This document shows positions 53,041 to 64,000 of a DNA stretch of 64,000 nt, in pieces (position 1 is the stretch's first letter; every line of letters starts with the position of its first letter). This DNA comes from Phytophthora quininea. Lineage: Eukaryota; Oomycota; Peronosporomycetes; Peronosporales; Peronosporaceae. A program made the translations under genes and the position numbers. The DNA is taken from positions 1-64,000 of the forward strand of contig JAAVTG010000689.1 in NCBI GenBank assembly GCA_011947345.1, given 5' to 3'. The notes beneath the pieces are model-generated. The model saw nothing but the letters and a program-made list of their open reading frames with translations. It did not search any database and had not been told where the DNA came from.

Positions 53041-56000
53041 TTAATGCGGCATTTCATCCCGCCGACTCGCTTGCTTCCGCTTGTTGCCTTTATTTCCGCG
53101 CTTGTTTTTGGAGTACATCGGAGAAGGCTCCTTGCGGCTATCCGATCGGTAGTACTGACTGTTGCTGCTGCCATGCTCCCGACTGGCACTTCGACTGGAG
53201 CTGCGACTTTCAGAGCGATCCCGACTGCGGTAGTTTCGTTTGCGCTTCTTGCCGCTTCTCGAGGACTCCCGGGGCTTCGCGAGGGGCTTCGACTGCGGCT
53301 GCCACTGCGACTTCCGTATTGGTAGTCACCCCCACCGCGCGAAGACTTGCTGCGGTCCCGGCGGTCAAAGTACGAAGGATCTCTACGATATTCGATGTCT
53401 CTGCTGTCGCGTCGGTCATAGCCCCGGTCCTCTCGCTCACGGCGATCGTAACCTCGCTCCTCTCTGTCGTAGTTTGACGATCTTTCACGCGAATCGTACC
53501 TGTCATCTCGCCTACGCTCGCGATATCGGTCTCCGTCCTCGTAGTACTCGTAGTAGTCGGCGTAGCGGTCGGGATCGCGGCTGTGGCGATCACCTCCACC
53601 ATTGCTGTTTCTGCCATACCGCGAGTTGCTATCGCTGCGACTTCTGCTCCTGTCTCGGGGCCCATAGCGACCCAGATTCTTGTCACGCTTACGTCCTCGT
53701 TCCCGGTCGTCATAGCGGTAACTATCATCATACGACCGAGGCTCGTCCTTGATCCGGACGTCATCTTCGCCACGTTTTTCTCGACTCGCTGTTGCTTGCG
53801 GAGTGTTCACCCCGTGCATCTCGGTAGTCGCGGTGAGATGAGCCAATGCTGTTGTGCTTCTTCGTGGTCCTGACCCAATTTTGGTGTCTTCTTGCGCTTT
53901 CTCCGTGAACTCTGCATCATTTCGGAGCGTCGATGGATCGATGCGAAGACCCCCAATCTGCGACTTGAACGCCACTTTCAGCTTCAATTTATCATCGTCG
54001 CTGCTCGTCGAGTCCACCGTTTTAACAAGAGCATCAAAGTGACTTTGCTGGGTTCGTTTCCACTTCACAAGTGATCTGTAGCTCCTGAGCGCATCCTCTG
54101 CAGGCACACACCAATATGCACAGTTAGATTTGTGTCGTGTCGTGTCGGCATGCAAACAATTATACAACCACGTACTCGCTGTTCGTTCATTGAACACGTA
54201 GCCTTCTTGACTCGGCTTGCACCACTTGAAGTTAAAGTCTTTGCCCTTGTTCCACGTTGCAATGTAGGCTGCTGCCTCTGCCAGCAGTTGCGGCGGAATG
54301 TCGACACACACTGGCAAAAAGAACCTGCAAAGAGCATCGTGAAGTTAGATGTGAGGTTGCAGCTCAAAATGTGTTGTCGGGAACGCACAACTCCTCCAGA
54401 ACGGTTTGCGAATCCTCGTTGACAGCTTTCCGAACTTGATGTACACAAAGACCAAGTCAGTATGGGTCTTACAACCATAGCTCCGCAAAAAGCAAAAAGC
54501 ACTTACACTTTTCAGGCATTTCCTCCAGCAGGCGGCGAAGATAAAAGAACGGCATCTCCGTCGTCAGCTCGAATTTGATGCCCTGCAGGACTTCCATCTC
54601 GTAGTAAAGCAGCTGCAATCGCTCGATCTCGAGCAATTCCTCGTCGCCAGCGAACAACGGCGTCTCCAAGATGTCGTACATGATTCGCACCATACGCAGC
54701 AGTTTCATACGCTTGCTGGAAGCCTTGGCTGAAAGAAAGAGGCAGGCGGCTGCAAACTTGTACCTCTCTTGTGCGTAAATGCCTCGGTCAAACACGCGGT
54801 GGAAGAAGATACACGCAGTCAGCGAAATGTCACTGTTTAAACCAAGACATCGCGACAGGATGTCAATGAAGGCGATGGCCGTGTAGCGCCAGTGCTGCTT
54901 CTCCTCGGACTTGTTGGGGATGTACCGCTCAAACACTAGCGGGCAATTGGACCGATCCAACTGCAGCTGAGGTTGACTCGGCGGTGGCAGTTCAAACTGC
55001 TGAAGCTGGTCCGGTGCCTCTGCTAGTCGTTCAGTTTCACCGCGAGGCAGCGGGGCAGGAGGTCTTCTCGGCTTGGTCTCCCCATCACGAGCCCTTTCCA
55101 CGCTTTGACTTTCTTGGGGTAGAGCTTGAGCTCTTCCCACCGGGCCAGGGTCTGCAGAGCGACAATATGAAGAAATAGTTTAGCACCGAGGGAAGCCAAA
55201 CTCAAACGTGCAAAAGCTCTCACCTTGAAGACACGTCTCCGGTTCTCTTCCAAGTTGCGTTTGTCTCCGTAGCGGATTTCTCTGGCGCAGGCATTGACGA
55301 TTTCATCGACAGTCTGGAACCACTCTCGCTGGATCTGGTCCAGCCGTTCTCCGTTGAAAGACTTGAGGAACTCGTGCAGCACATAGAACAGCATCAACTT
55401 GGCTTGGAATCCTCGAGAGCCGTCCGTGTTCGCTCGCTACAGAGACAACAGTTCACACACAAACAGGATCGTTAGTAAGTTTTGTACTTTGTTCTCAATG
55501 ACAAGGAAGGCAGGATCGACTACAGAGATCTATTCTATTAAGCACCCCACCGTCACCACCACAGCCAGCCACACCGCAACACAGACACATCAAGTCACAC
55601 AGCCGAGTCACTCCCACACACACGTGTACATCCAGTCCGGTGGCGATTGTGGTCTGGTAGGGCGGCGACGGCAACGGCTTTTTAATATGGGGGAGGTAGG
55701 GTGGCTCTGGCTCTGATTCTTCTTATACAACAAGTAAAGTACCTGCTTCATCTTGATCTGGAAGCGCAGCGAATGCTGCGGGAATGTAGCCATATACTCG
55801 GCCGTCTTGGCAACCAGCTCCCGGTTGGTCACGCAGTGTAGTACGTCGTTCAGCACGGAGCCGAAACCGGCGATCTCCTGCTCCCACTGGGAGTCGGACA
55901 GCAGGGGCTTCTCCGGCTCCAGACTACCCGAAGGTAGGGTGGAGGTAGGCTCCGGTGTCTGCGGCGTGCGGTAGGATCCGTTTTTGCGGCGCTTCCTGTC

Positions 56001-56258
56001 TGCAAAGCTGTGGGTCTTCTCGTGTCTCGGCGGGAGCTGGGCCGTAGGGGTAGAACGGGTAGGCTCGCTAGGCTCCAGGACGTCGAGGCGAGACGACCCT
56101 GTCGACGCCGGCACAGCCTCGCTGGAGCCCGTGGACGGCGCGTTGGACGCAGGAGACACCGACGCATCCGCTGCAGACGCCGACGCAGCCGTGGGAGGCC
56201 TGGCGGGGCGTTCCTCGCCGCCCGAAGCGGGCGATCGCGCACGTCCATTGTCCCCCAT
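53041..56258 (-). CDS. CID-cyclin-RS fusion protein, predicted Pol II CTD-linked cyclin
   Basis: ATG 56258 (MGDNGRARSPASGG). Exons 56258-55743, 55436-55224, 55151-54507, 54434-54389, 54324-54176 and 54097-53041; introns are 306, 72, 72, 64 and 78 nt. N-terminal domain: TAEYMATFPQHSLRFQIKMK, KLMLFYVLHEFLKSFNGERL and VFKTLARWEELKLYPKKV fit the CTD-interacting (CID) fold. Cyclin box: HWRYTAIAFIDILSRCLGL, TACIFFHRVF, FAAACLFLSAKASSKRMKL and LQGIKFELT; the second repeat is reached through spliced exons (AVNEDSQTVLEEL, IPPQLLAEAAAYIATWNKG). The C-terminus is Arg/Ser/Asp-rich, ending SRRDEMPH. Breaks near 55055, 54432 and 53275 need one base each. Cyclin K/T/L-like CDK partner is inferred. Confidence 0.82.
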
Positions 56259-56359
56259 CGCGGCCAAACGTCGAAAACTGGAAAACACTGGGATATTGTA
56301 TAGGGCAGATTTCGATGCTGTAAAAAGTATTTTGTGAGTAAATACAGTATTTTGCGGCG

Positions 56360-58524
56360 CTACTGTGTGAGGAGGGCCATCTCCATCTCGGTGGCGATGG
56401 AGATGTTGTGCGTAGGGCGGTTCCAGTCCGACTCGATGGTGTCGGTATTGTAGTGGCCAGGACCCTGAAAACAAGTAGAGTTTAGTTAGGTTGCCGTTTT
56501 CAAACAATAAAAGGGGTAGATTCGACGCACCAGTACAGGAGCTCTCGGGTGTGCTTCCTTGAAGCGAGGTTCCTATTGCAAAGTGCAGGGTGAGGCGAGG
56601 AACATCGAGACTGCAACAACGTGGTATCGCATACCGCTCCGTAGAATACATTTGGTCGAGCCAGATGCACTGGTTTCTGAGTCAATCGCTCGGTCGAGTA
56701 CGATCCAGGACCCTGTCGACGACAATCAGTTAGATAGCGATTCAATTCCAAAGCTAGACTCGTCGACGTACAGGAACGAATACGCCTGCCCTCGGTTTGT
56801 CCTTCATGCGGTCGATGCCGGATTTGAAGGCGCCGTTCGCCCCAGAAGCGTTCCAAGAGCTCTGGATCTGAAAGTTTGACAAGCAGGGTCGTGGTTAGCA
56901 TCAGCAAACAACACAAACAATCCAAGATCGATGGCCAACCTCGTAGTCGCCAGGGAAGGTCCCGTCGCTTTCTGAAGTTGGTGCGGTCGACTGGTAGACG
57001 ACGCGAACATGGACGACGCCTTTGGCTGGCGCTTCCTGCTCGGTTTCTCTTGATGTCGAGCTGGTTCTTGAGCTTTCATATCTCGCTCTAACTGGGACTC
57101 GAAGGACTCGTGGTCGTTCATGCCCGAAGAAATGGTATCGAAGCGCTTCGTGGTGCTGCCAAAATTGCCGACTCGGCTTGTCTGGGAGCGGAAAACATGT
57201 TGTTAAAACCGCATCTCACCGGGCAATACCAACGCACTTACCACTTTGTTGAGCACTTCCGACACCGCAGACGGGATTTCGTACGATCCTGGTGCTGCTA
57301 ACGGCTGATCTTTTACTGACGGTGCTTCGAATCGCTCCTTCTTGGAGGTAAACGGAGCTTTCTTGCTCCGAGACACGGGCCGGGGAGGTGCAGCGACACC
57401 CGATGGTGGACAGTAATAAGTGCCGGGGCCAGGCACGGGAACATCGCTGAGCAGATACATGGTGGACCGAAGAAGATCAGCTTTAACACCGTAAGCAACT
57501 AACAAAGCAAATTTTACCGGTGCGAGGTCTCGAATCGCGTGGACGTGCTGCCAAAGAATTGAAGGTGTTCCGGCTTAGTCTCGGCTGCGAAGCCGTGCGT
57601 CTGGTTAGGGTGGTAGGCTCCAGGCCCGGGAACGTTTTTCGTTGATACGCCTTCCCTGCTTGCTCTCGACTGATGGTAGACTTAAAGACGGCATTGATCC
57701 TTGCAGCATCTTTCGATACTTTAGCGTCATCACCTTTGTATTCACCTGGACCGGGGATTTCTGCTCGGGATTGCACTTCTTTCTCGATGAACCGAGTCAC
57801 TTTACCCTTGGAAAAGTCAGTTGTGCGGCTCTTGTTGATGCTTTTCAAACCTTTCATCGGCTCATACTCTCCCGGCCCCAGCGTATCGCTGCCAACACCA
57901 GTATGGCCCACTTTCGCAGGTTCATGCCGAACCAGCTTGCCGTACGCACCTTGTTCGTAACCAAAACTCTGAGATACAGTGGGGATCGACGGAGCAGTCG
58001 GAAGCCGCGTCCATCGGATCTTGCTGTTGGTAGGAGGAGTCCTCACCAAAGGGTTTCCTAAACTCGAATTCCTGTCCAGACTTCAGTGTTAGCTACCAAA
58101 TGTATCATTACCGATCGACGCGGACCTTACGTTTTCGACTTCGATGAGAACGAGTCTTGCTTTGTGTACGTGCCAGGCCCGGGGTACTGTAGCCCCTACG
58201 AAGCTTCACCTCTCCAAGGCGTTGGGATTTTGACTGGAAGACTGAAGTTGCCGAGGCTTTGCTCTTCGTAGGCGACTCCCACGATGTCTGTTTGCTCGTG
58301 ACGTAGGCCCCAGGGCCAGGTGTGATCATTGTCAATCCTTTGGTCGAACCTGCGTTGGCACCGCGCTCAAGTTTCTCGCCCGAACCAAACCCCGCAGCAT
58401 TTGGTCGGATGTGGGCAGCGTGATAAGTTTCATAGTACCCAGGTCCGAGCTGCGTCGACGTCGAGGACTTGGCTTGCAGGCCGCCGGGACAGTTGTCGCG
58501 AGTTGTGCGATTGACCCACGCCAT
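56360..58524 (-). CDS. PG-rich-repeat (STPGR/SHIPPO) flagellar-type protein
   Basis: Starts MAWVNRTTRDNCPGG at ATG 58524. Several exons contain the sperm-tail PG-rich repeat core PGPG[AEST]Y: LGPGYYETY, TPGPGAYVTS, LGPGEYEPM, IPGPGEYKGDD, VPGPGTYYCP and, in the last exon, GPGHYNTDTI, which ends ALLTQ at TAG 56360. Short introns separate most units; I have not fixed every boundary. Proteins of this kind are linked to axonemal microtubules and fit the flagellated zoospores of oomycetes. The 3' end lies about 100 nt upstream of the cyclin-fusion start, on the same strand. Confidence 0.8.
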
Positions 58525-58662
58525 GATCAATCACCACTGCTGGAGGAAGCAAGGCACTTCGTATAAATAGTTGGCAGACCAAGTTGGAATTTTAGACAGT
58601 GAATGCTGGAAGTGCAGGGACGTAATCTCTTTGCATTCCATCAGCTACTCCCGATTCCTTGC

Positions 58663-59369
58663 TTAGAACGGCCACGCTTTCTCCAGCCTCTCAGCGAAAT
58701 GAGCGTCATTGAACGGGACCTCGGCCTTCCCGAAATCCGTGGTGTTTAGCGCCGATCGCGCCGCATCCGTCAGTTGGTCCCAGAGAATGAGGTCTTGGTA
58801 CGCGCCTCTCCAGCCAGCAAAGTCCATCGAAGCGGGCCCAACTAAAACCGCCATATCGCGATACATTTGAGGGAGGTTCCGTCGAGGGCGTAGGCGGGAA
58901 CACTGGTCGTCGAGCGGTATTTCGTGTCACCCTTTGAGATCGAGAGTCCCATGATTCTCGGTGTCTCCAGAGCCGGGTTGTCGATCCAGACCACGATACT
59001 AGACCAGTCGTGCCGCCTTGACGCGAAACCGGCCCAAAAGCCCTTGGGAAAGTACCAGGCGTACATGATAGCCCAGACATCGTTGTGCCAAGCCGACCGC
59101 CCGTAGACTTGGGACCCCAGTGAAGGGCCTTCGCACCCGGAGGTGAAGCCAGTCCCTTTGAGTCCTCCACTTGTCTCGCCAGCAGCGTTGACAGCGGGGT
59201 ACGAGTGGCATTCGCCCATGATTTTGAGCTGCGGCTTAAACTTGACGGCAGCCTTCTCCGACACGGTGACAGGTTCGGGCTGAGCGAAGGGCGCCACTTC
59301 ATTATGGCCGATCGCGTCAGTGGAGGCGATACAGACGGCAATGGCGATCAAGTACAATAGCAGATTCAT
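58663..59369 (-). CDS. NPP1-like (NLP) secreted protein with an altered signature motif
   Basis: ATG 59369 starts a signal peptide, and the mature part belongs to the necrosis- and ethylene-inducing-like (NLP/NPP1) family, type 1 by its two conserved cysteines. The family's heptapeptide GHRHDWE is changed here to SRRHDWS: the first two residues and the final glutamate, one of the metal-site residues in cytolytic members, are replaced. Loss of this site is associated with non-cytolytic NLPs. The frame is broken near 58880, in the C-terminal third; the remainder to the stop at 58663 lies in the next frame. Either a sequence error or an inactivated gene. Confidence 0.82.
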
Positions 59370-59828
59370 GGTAGTCCTTGATCGATGGTGCAGATGCGGA
59401 AGTGAGGTAACCTTGACAAGCCCAAAAACGCATCTTAATCGCGATCTCTACCGTCCCGTCATCGAGAACGGTAAGAGTTTGCAAGGACAACAATCGTATA
59501 GTGGACCTCGCGTTGCGGATAACTCGAGCACAAGCTACCGCAGTCGTTGTCAAACAGCTGCAACGATACACAACTTTGTCAAGAGCAAGACACTGGTGCC
59601 GCAAAGGAGGAATTGGTTAAGCGCGGTGACTACACTTTTTCCATCCATTCGAGCAAACGCGGCTGAAGAAATTCGGCGTGTTCCCAGGAACACGCCATCA
59701 GAGACTGCGAGGTTCGCTGCATAGTAAACACCATATGCCAAGTTCGTGCACATGAACCGGGGTCTTCAACGGCGTCAGTTGCCAATCTTCCAACTAGAAC
59801 GCGAGCCTCGAGCCTGTGTCCCTCCCTC
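59370..59828. promoter_or_regulatory. Divergent upstream region, NLP (-) and transporter (+)
   Basis: About 460 nt between oppositely transcribed genes, so both promoters should lie here. No coding domain, repeat or recognisable core element was found. Confidence 0.4.
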
Positions 59829-61086
59829 ATGGCGCCACTCGAGACCACAGAGTTGCTGCACCTGGACGACATCGCAGTGGACAAGAAGTCCATTGCAACG
59901 CACATAGTGCCCAAGAGCGCCGGCTTCGTCGCGTTAGCAGGTAGCGCCCCGTTAAAACACCCAGCTATAGTGACGCACTTAGTGACTGCCCCTGTGTGTT
60001 TCAGCGCTTATTTGGTCGTGGGTGCTGCAGGCAGAGGCTTCGCAAGCAGTGCAGGCCGCAGTGGAGTTCGACAAGCCCTTCTTCCTCGTGTGCTTTAACC
60101 ACGCCATGCCGGTGCGAATGCTCTCGCTGTTACGCTTGAATGCCGCAGTGATCTAAAACTCTGTCCATCGCCAGGCTGCGCTGCTCCCCATGTTGGTGGT
60201 TTACCACTGGGTTCGAGGTGACGAGGAAGACCGACGCGCGCCTTGGGACGTCGTCGGTGTGCTTAGCCGCCACTCGGTGCGCCCGCTTCCTCAGCTCTGT
60301 CGGATCGCCATGTTCCTCACCACATTCTACTGCGTGACCGACTACTTTTGGTACGCGGCTCTGGCCAACATCAGCGTGGCTGTGGGCACGGCTATCTTCA
60401 ACTGCTCGCCGCTGTTCGTGTACTGCTTCTCCATCTGCTTCCTGCACGAACGTTTGTCGCTCGGCAAGATGTGCGGCGTGTTGACCTCGTTCGTCGGAGT
60501 CACGCTGGTCGTCATGTTCCAAGGCGAGAGCGATCTGGACGCGATCGCCGGCACGAGTGTGGTTGCTGGCTTGATGGTCGTGCTCTCGGCTGCTTTGTAC
60601 GGCGGCTACGAAGTCGCGATCAGGCTCACCGTGGGCGAGAACCTCACGGACACGACGACGCTGCTGACAATGACAGGATTATGCGGGCTTTTCACGTTCC
60701 CGCTATGGATTGTCGGTAGCCTTGCGCTGGCATACAGTCCGATTGAATCCCTGTACGAACCGCTTGGACTGCCAGTGTCGACCCACGGACTGCTGCTGCT
60801 CATGGTCAGCGGCATGATGGCCATCGTCTTCTGCGTATTTCTGCCATTGTCGCTGTGCTGGACGTCGCCCTTGGAGACGAGCGTGGGGTGTATGCTCACC
60901 ATCCCGCTGTCTGGGATTGTAGACACGGTCGTGCACGGCACGTCGTTCTCGTGGCAGTGCCTAGCTGGATCCGTGCTGGTCATGGGCGGCTTTGGCATTC
61001 TAGAGTACGCCGAGAGGTCGACGGCAACGTTACCCCAGCAACATCCAAGTAGGAAAGCAGACACCTCATCGTCCGTCCTGGTGTGA
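59829..61086 (+). CDS. SLC35F-type drug/metabolite transporter superfamily protein
   Basis: Three exons: 59829-59940, 60005-60111 and 60175-61086, with introns of 64 and 63 nt. The product starts MAPLETTELLHLDD and has about ten membrane helices. Exon 2 carries EFDKPFFLVCFNHAM, a segment typical of SLC35F/EamA-like vacuolar or Golgi transporters. Later helices include FLTTFYCVTDYFWYAALANI, AIFNCSPLFVYCFSICFL, GVLTSFVGVTLVVMF and GSVLVMGGFGILEYAE. Substrate cannot be read from the sequence. No frame breaks. Confidence 0.85.
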
Positions 61087-61279
61087 ATAAACAATCTCTT
61101 CCAGAGCAAACGACATAGGATCCAATTCAATTCAATTCGTCGACAAGTTGAAGTGCAGTTTCGCATCGTTAGTGATGGTAAACCACGCCCAATACGTTAT
61201 TCAAGTTTAGTGTGTTTTAATGATCAGTCCAAACCCTTCAAGTACGTGGTCGAACCACTTCACTTTGGATTTCGCTCTC

Positions 61280-63500
61280 ATGGCGTCAACTGCCACGTTG
61301 GTCGACCCGCTGAGCGGCTGCAGTTCTAGCGCCGAGATCTACCGCGTACGCGCGAGACTCCTCTCCATCTCCTGCGCCTACACCACTAACACTCAGTACC
61401 ATACTGCAGGATGGCGCTGGACAGCGCTGGAGCTACATACTCAACTTCACCAACATCGACTACGGCACATATGGGTGAGAAAGGGCATAGACCTCTTGAC
61501 TTCTCTGCGTACTAACCAGAGCGATTGTCATGCAGCAACAACAAGTTCTACATGGGGCAGCTGATCGTGGATGGCGCGAACTTCGTGGTGTTCCGCAAGT
61601 GGGGGCGAGTGGGCGCCAAGACGCCGCAGACCTCCATCAAGCACTACGTCGACTCGAAGAGCGCAGAGGCGGACTTCAAAAAGGTGTTCGCCGGCAAGAG
61701 CGGCAACAAGTGGCCGCCCACGAAGCCCTTTGAGCGCAAGAAGGGCAAGTACGTGCTCGTTGGTGCGTGAAGTTGGCAATTGCTTTTTATTCTTGTGTTA
61801 CGAGAGCAAATGAGCTAATCAACTTCCGTCAGAGCTGGACGATGGAGCAGAGGAACAGGCAATTGCTGATGCTGGCGGGTTGGAGGAAAAGAGAACGTGG
61901 CGCCTTCCAAGCTCCCGAAGGAAGTGCAGGACATTGTCCAGGTACCGTGTCTTCGAGTGTTGATACTGTCGTTTCTCACGACAGATCGAGGCGTATTTTA
62001 CTGTTGCAGCTGATCTGTGATCCGGAAGTGGTGAAGAGAGAGATGATTAGCTTGAACATTGATCTGAAGCGCTTTCCACTGGGTGGGTCCACGACATTTC
62101 CCTGTTGGCTGTAAGGAGAGTATCAACGCTAACGAGCGCGCTGTCATTGTAGGTAAATTGTCAAAGGCTCAGATCTCACAAGGCTACGAAATCTTGCAGC
62201 GTCTGTCAGCGGTTCTGGAGGAAATTGCAGAGCTGACGAGTCCGTCTGCTACGCCGACGAAAGCGAAAAAGGCCAACGGTAAACCTGGTGGGAAAGGAAG
62301 ACGCAAAGCAAAGGCAAAGGCAAAAGGACCGACAGCTGCCACTACAACGAGTTTGTCGAGTCTTCAGGGAGGTCTGAAGACCCTCTCGAGCGAGTTTTAC
62401 ACGCTGATCCCGCACAACTTCGGTCGCTCGCTATCTCCCGTGATCGCAAACATAGCGGACCTGAAGCTGAAGCTGGAGCTGCTGGAAGTGCTGTCCAACT
62501 TGGAAATATCGCTGACGCTGCAGAAACAGGAAGCAGAAAGCTCGGATGGGCCGGTGATTCACCCAATTGATATGCATTACAACTCGCTGAATACCAACAT
62601 GAAGCCGCTGAGCAAGCGAACGAAGGAGTACAAGATCATCGAGAGGTAGGCACGGAAGGTGTACGCCTCGACTAGTTACTAATCGTTGCCTTGCGTCTGG
62701 CAGGTTCATTAACAAGACGAGCGCCGGAAGCAAATTGACGATCAAAACGGTTCTCAAGATTGCTCGTCCCGACGAGGACACCCACCAGGGAGTGTTGCAA
62801 TCACTCGACAACCACAAGGTACGTCACCGACTTATCGTCGAGTTCTGTTTTCGCTCCTGATTGTATTATGAATGAGTGCAGTTGCTGTGGCATGGTTCTC
62901 GCCTGTCGAACTTCGTTGGAATTTTGTCGCAAGGACTTCGCATCGCCCCACCGGAAGCGCCCAGGAATGGATACCAATTCGGCAAAGGGGTAAGACATCG
63001 TGTTGTTATTGCCGTAGTCTTCAGCTAACGGTGGTTTTGTCGATGGTAATACATACCAGCTTTACTTTGCTGACGCATTGGCGAAGTCGGCGAACTACTG
63101 CTGCGCGTCTACCCAAAACCCAACGGCTATCCTATTACTCGCCGACGTCGCACTGGGCACGCCATATCAGACTCCATACGGGGAGTACCTGGACTACAAT
63201 ATCGTGAAGACGCAGCGCGGTTTCGACAGCACGCATGGCCTTGGAAAAATGGTTCCAAGTGAAGACGAGTACGAAACGTTGTAAGTGGTCGTGCTGTTCG
63301 CTTCCTTGATCAATCTATTTTATCTAATTGGCTGCGATATCCGCAGACCCGACGGCGTTGTGGTGCCCGCAGGCACGCTGAAACCCTCGCAAGGCAATCA
63401 GTCCTTGCTGTACAACGAATTCATCGTGTACCGCCGAGAGCAAGTCCAGCTGTGCTATCTCGTCGCGGTGGACTTGAAGAATCTGCGATACACTTATTGA
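61280..63500 (+). CDS. Poly(ADP-ribose) polymerase, WGR-PRD-catalytic (PARP2/3-like)
   Basis: Multi-exon gene from ATG 61280 ([17 protein letters not shown]); exons 61280-61345, 61410-61474 and from 61536 onwards are clear. The WGR domain is [13 protein letters not shown] with FRKWGRVG. The regulatory domain includes [19 protein letters not shown], where an intron splits the codon. The catalytic domain has the H-Y-E triad: LLWHGSR (His), FGKGLYFAD (Tyr) and YNEFIVY (Glu), so polymer synthesis is expected. A Lys-rich insert ([20 protein letters not shown]) interrupts the regulatory domain. One A missing near 61890 breaks the frame before NVAPSK. No zinc fingers or BRCT. A role in DNA-damage response is inferred from the family. 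Confidence 0.9.
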
Positions 63501-63677
63501 GCTGCGAGTGCAGTGGTCTCGGAGCAGAATGCAGCAGTGGCGTGGACGAGCAGTCGCTATGCAGCGAGCACAATTATCTAATGAGTCAGGAAATGCAACT
63601 AGTTGCTGTAGCACCTTACCTCGAGTTTTCGTCCAATCAGCGCGTTTGGCGCCATCAACTCACTTTGTGACTCAAAA

Positions 63678-64000
63678 ATGCAAATGCCTCGACAGAGCCC
63701 CGCCAAGACCGTCGACCCGTTGAGCGGCTGCGCCAGCTCGGCTGTCATCTACGAGGTGCGTTTGCCGTTGCTCAGATGGCACCGATGAGGCCCTACATTG
63801 ACTGTCTTGTACAATTTAGGACGCCGATGGAGTGCCCTGGAACTTTATGCTCAACTACACCGACATCTCCTTCGGGACGTACGGGTGAGCGATCAAAGGC
63901 GTGTTTGCTATCTTCACAATACGTGCTAACGAGAAGTTGGATTGTTTTTCAGCAACAACAAGTTCTACATGGTGCAGCTGATCCAGGACGGCAGCAACTA
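63678..64000 (+). CDS. Second PARP-family gene, N-terminal part only (runs off window)
   Basis: ATG 63678 (MQMPRQSPAKTVDPLSGCAS). The first exons match the PARP gene just upstream: [11 protein letters not shown], then DADGVPWNFMLNYTDISFGTYG, then NNKFYMVQLIQDG, the start of a WGR domain. Intron positions correspond (GTGCGT at 63756 and GTGAGC at 63889). It starts about 180 nt after the first PARP's stop, so a tandem duplication. The rest lies outside the window. Confidence 0.8.

Noticed and set aside
1..64000. CRISPR arrays, rRNA, tRNA or bacterial operons
   Set aside because: No spaced identical repeats, no rRNA-like stretches and no convincing tRNA cloverleaf noticed; introns and gene content are eukaryotic.

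Overview
This window looks like nuclear DNA of an oomycete, most likely Phytophthora or a close relative. The coding sequence is GC-rich, the genes are tightly packed, and introns are few and mostly 55-80 nt with GT..AG ends. The gene content fits too: a tandem array of transmembrane TKL-type kinases, a secreted Kazal protease inhibitor, an NPP1-like protein, a coiled-coil/START-like regulator of the oomycete type and a flagellar PG-rich-repeat protein. I see no rRNA, tRNA, CRISPR or bacterial operon structure.

Layout. 1-760: degraded HA-repeat-like copy. 960-21050: array of ten transmembrane receptor genes, called K1-K10 here (nine on -, K10 on +). K1-K4 have only a Ser/Thr-rich stalk outside the membrane. 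K5, K7, K8 and K10 carry a shared six-cysteine ectodomain. K7 has no kinase domain, K5 and K6 look like pseudokinases, and K9 has lost most of its ectodomain. An eleventh member, K11, lies at 29121-31573. 21116-28600: BTB protein, two histidine acid phosphatases, a second HA-repeat copy and a PPR-like mitochondrial protein. 31665-34511: Kazal inhibitor, LCM-type methyltransferase, four-TM protein. 34585-43266: third HA-repeat copy, ER glucosidase I, OST3/OST6 subunit, HA relic and an EDR2-like PH-START-DUF1336 protein. 43526-48323: a CRC (tesmin/LIN54-like) protein ending in an F-box, its probable 5' region, an E2F-like palindromic divergent promoter and a coiled-coil/START-like regulator. 48441-52513: tandem paralogues of unknown function. 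53041-58524: a CID-cyclin-RS fusion and a PG-rich-repeat protein. 58663-64000: NPP1-like protein, SLC35F-type transporter and two tandem PARP genes, the second cut by the window end.

Themes. The receptor array combines intact kinases, pseudokinases and a kinase-less receptor built on one ectodomain, so it could act as a combinatorial sensing set (inference). Glucosidase I and OST3/OST6 are two N-glycosylation genes about 540 bp apart in divergent orientation. The CRC protein and the CID-cyclin fusion point to cell-cycle or Pol II control.

Sequence quality. About 30 coding frames break by what looks like a single missing base. Most breaks fall in short homopolymers, above all C or G runs. I read these as sequence errors rather than decay, and each affected gene is given as one locus spanning its breaks.
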